DNA of 64,000 bases from Pontibacillus yanchengensis Y32 (GTDB lineage: Bacteria; Bacillota; Bacilli; Bacillales; BH030062). This document shows, piece after piece, positions 63,399-64,000 of this stretch. Made by a program: the position numbers and the translations under genes. Under the pieces are notes generated by a model that made no database searches, was not told the origin of the DNA, and saw only the letters and a list, made by a program, of their open reading frames with translations. The first letter of the stretch is position 1; each line of letters opens with the position of its first letter. The DNA lies in assembly GCF_000770635.1 (NCBI RefSeq), contig NZ_AVBF01000007.1:1-64000 (forward strand). Direction: 5' to 3'.

Positions 63399-64000
63399 GT
63401 GGACAAATCCAAAAAGATATCCATTCGCATCAATGGTGAACATACGTACCTCGATCGCGATGAGTTAGATAAGGACGAGCAAGTTCACGAGGAAATACAA
63501 GTTGCCCATGATGAACAGGCTTCTGCCATTGAAGATTGGATGGAGGAACAAGAGAAGAAAAAGCAGAAACAAGAAAAAAAGCAGAATCGTAAACCTTTAT
63601 CTGGGATGAATTTATCAGTACTAGAGAGGGCATATCCCTTAAAGCGTAAAAAACTTTCATTTCCTAGTACGTGGAAGCATTTGGTTATGGCTGGTTTGTC
63701 AGCTGTTTTTGTTGGAATCATTTTAGGCTTTGTTATGTTGCGGTTATTCTCTGGCTTAGAGGCACAACAAACACCAAATAGTGAGGCTACTCCAGCTTCG
63801 ACATCAGTAACAGGTAACCAAGCTACAACAAATTCAAAGCCAGCTGCGAGCGTTCAAAAGCAAATGTATTCTCTTCCAACCATGAAGGCGTTTGTGGTAC
63901 AGGCGGGGATTTTCTCAACGAAGGATAAAGCAACTGCTTGGCAAAGCGATTTAGCTGGTAAGGGAATTACAAGTTATATATGGGAGCGCGAAAACCAGTT
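63399..64000 (+). CDS. spoIIB: Stage II sporulation protein B (SpoIIB), 3' end outside window
   Basis: The gene runs off the right edge; 200 codons are visible. A charged cytoplasmic N-terminus (1-95, with the Lys/Gln-rich run EKKKQKQEKKQNRK) is followed by one membrane helix (about 96-118, VMAGLSAVFVGIILGFVMLR). A Ser/Thr/Ala-rich linker leads to the start of a SPOR domain (about 168 on, AFVVQAGIFSTKDKATAW), which binds septal peptidoglycan. SpoIIB helps engulfment in B. subtilis. The start is GTG at 63399 after AGAGGGAAA. Its position after the prepilin-peptidase locus matches B. subtilis. Confidence 0.88.
   Translation, partial: MDKSKKISIRINGEHTYLDRDELDKDEQVHEEIQVAHDEQASAIEDWMEEQEKKKQKQEKKQNRKPLSGMNLSVLERAYPLKRKKLSFPSTWKHLVMAGLSAVFVGIILGFVMLRLFSGLEAQQTPNSEATPASTSVTGNQATTNSKPAASVQKQMYSLPTMKAFVVQAGIFSTKDKATAWQSDLAGKGITSYIWERENQ

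Overview
The window is a low-GC Firmicutes chromosome segment, almost certainly from a spore-forming Bacillaceae. It carries gerE, gerM, lonB, spoVID, ysxE and spoIIB, and its gene order follows, from memory, the Bacillus subtilis lcfA-to-spoIIB segment almost gene for gene. Many proteins are rich in Asp and Glu (EtfB, trigger factor, SpoVID, the PilO linker). That would fit a moderately halophilic genus such as Pontibacillus or Halobacillus, but the genus is a guess.

Layout. 1-3.4 kb: an ABC-F ATPase, a YetF-like membrane protein and a small hypothetical gene, with copies of a hairpin repeat. 3.5-8.7 kb: the fatty-acid degradation cluster lcfA-fadR-fadB-etfB-etfA, with a clear FadR-type operator between lcfA and fadR. 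8.8-15.4 kb: trxA, uvrC, yslB and sdhCAB. 15.4-19.4 kb: ysmA, a ComP/ComA-like two-component pair and gerE. 19.6-24.8 kb: ysmB, racE/murI, gerM, rph, rdgB and ysnB. 24.8-25.2 kb: tRNA-Gly, a duplicated 5' half of a tRNA-Arg, and the complete tRNA-Arg. 25.8-35.2 kb: the proteostasis block ysoA, tig, clpX, lonB, lonA and ysxC. 35.6-42.6 kb: ysxD and the haem operon hemAXCDBL. 43.5-50.4 kb: spoVID, ysxE, a small membrane protein gene, a T-box leader, valS and folC. 50.5-52.2 kb: a membrane diguanylate cyclase. 53.2-63.2 kb: a type IV pilus operon. 63.4 kb to the end: the 5' part of spoIIB.

The notable region is 50.5-63.3 kb. In B. subtilis the stretch between folC and spoIIB holds the single prepilin-peptidase gene comC. 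Here it holds a whole type IV pilus gene set: an unknown membrane protein, a VanW-like surface protein, PilB, PilT, PilC, a prepilin, a prepilin peptidase, PilM, PilN and PilO. A GGEEF diguanylate cyclase gene precedes the set. PilB begins with two tandem MshEN-type motifs, which in other bacteria bind cyclic-di-GMP. This suggests a locally encoded signal-to-motor connection, which is an inference from sequence.

Two families of palindromic intergenic repeats fill most gene-poor gaps. In the second family the outer arms differ between copies but stay self-complementary within each copy, which suggests the folded form matters.

All calls rest on reading the sequence and on remembered family features. 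No database search was run. Start codons were chosen by ribosome-binding-site spacing and family N-termini.
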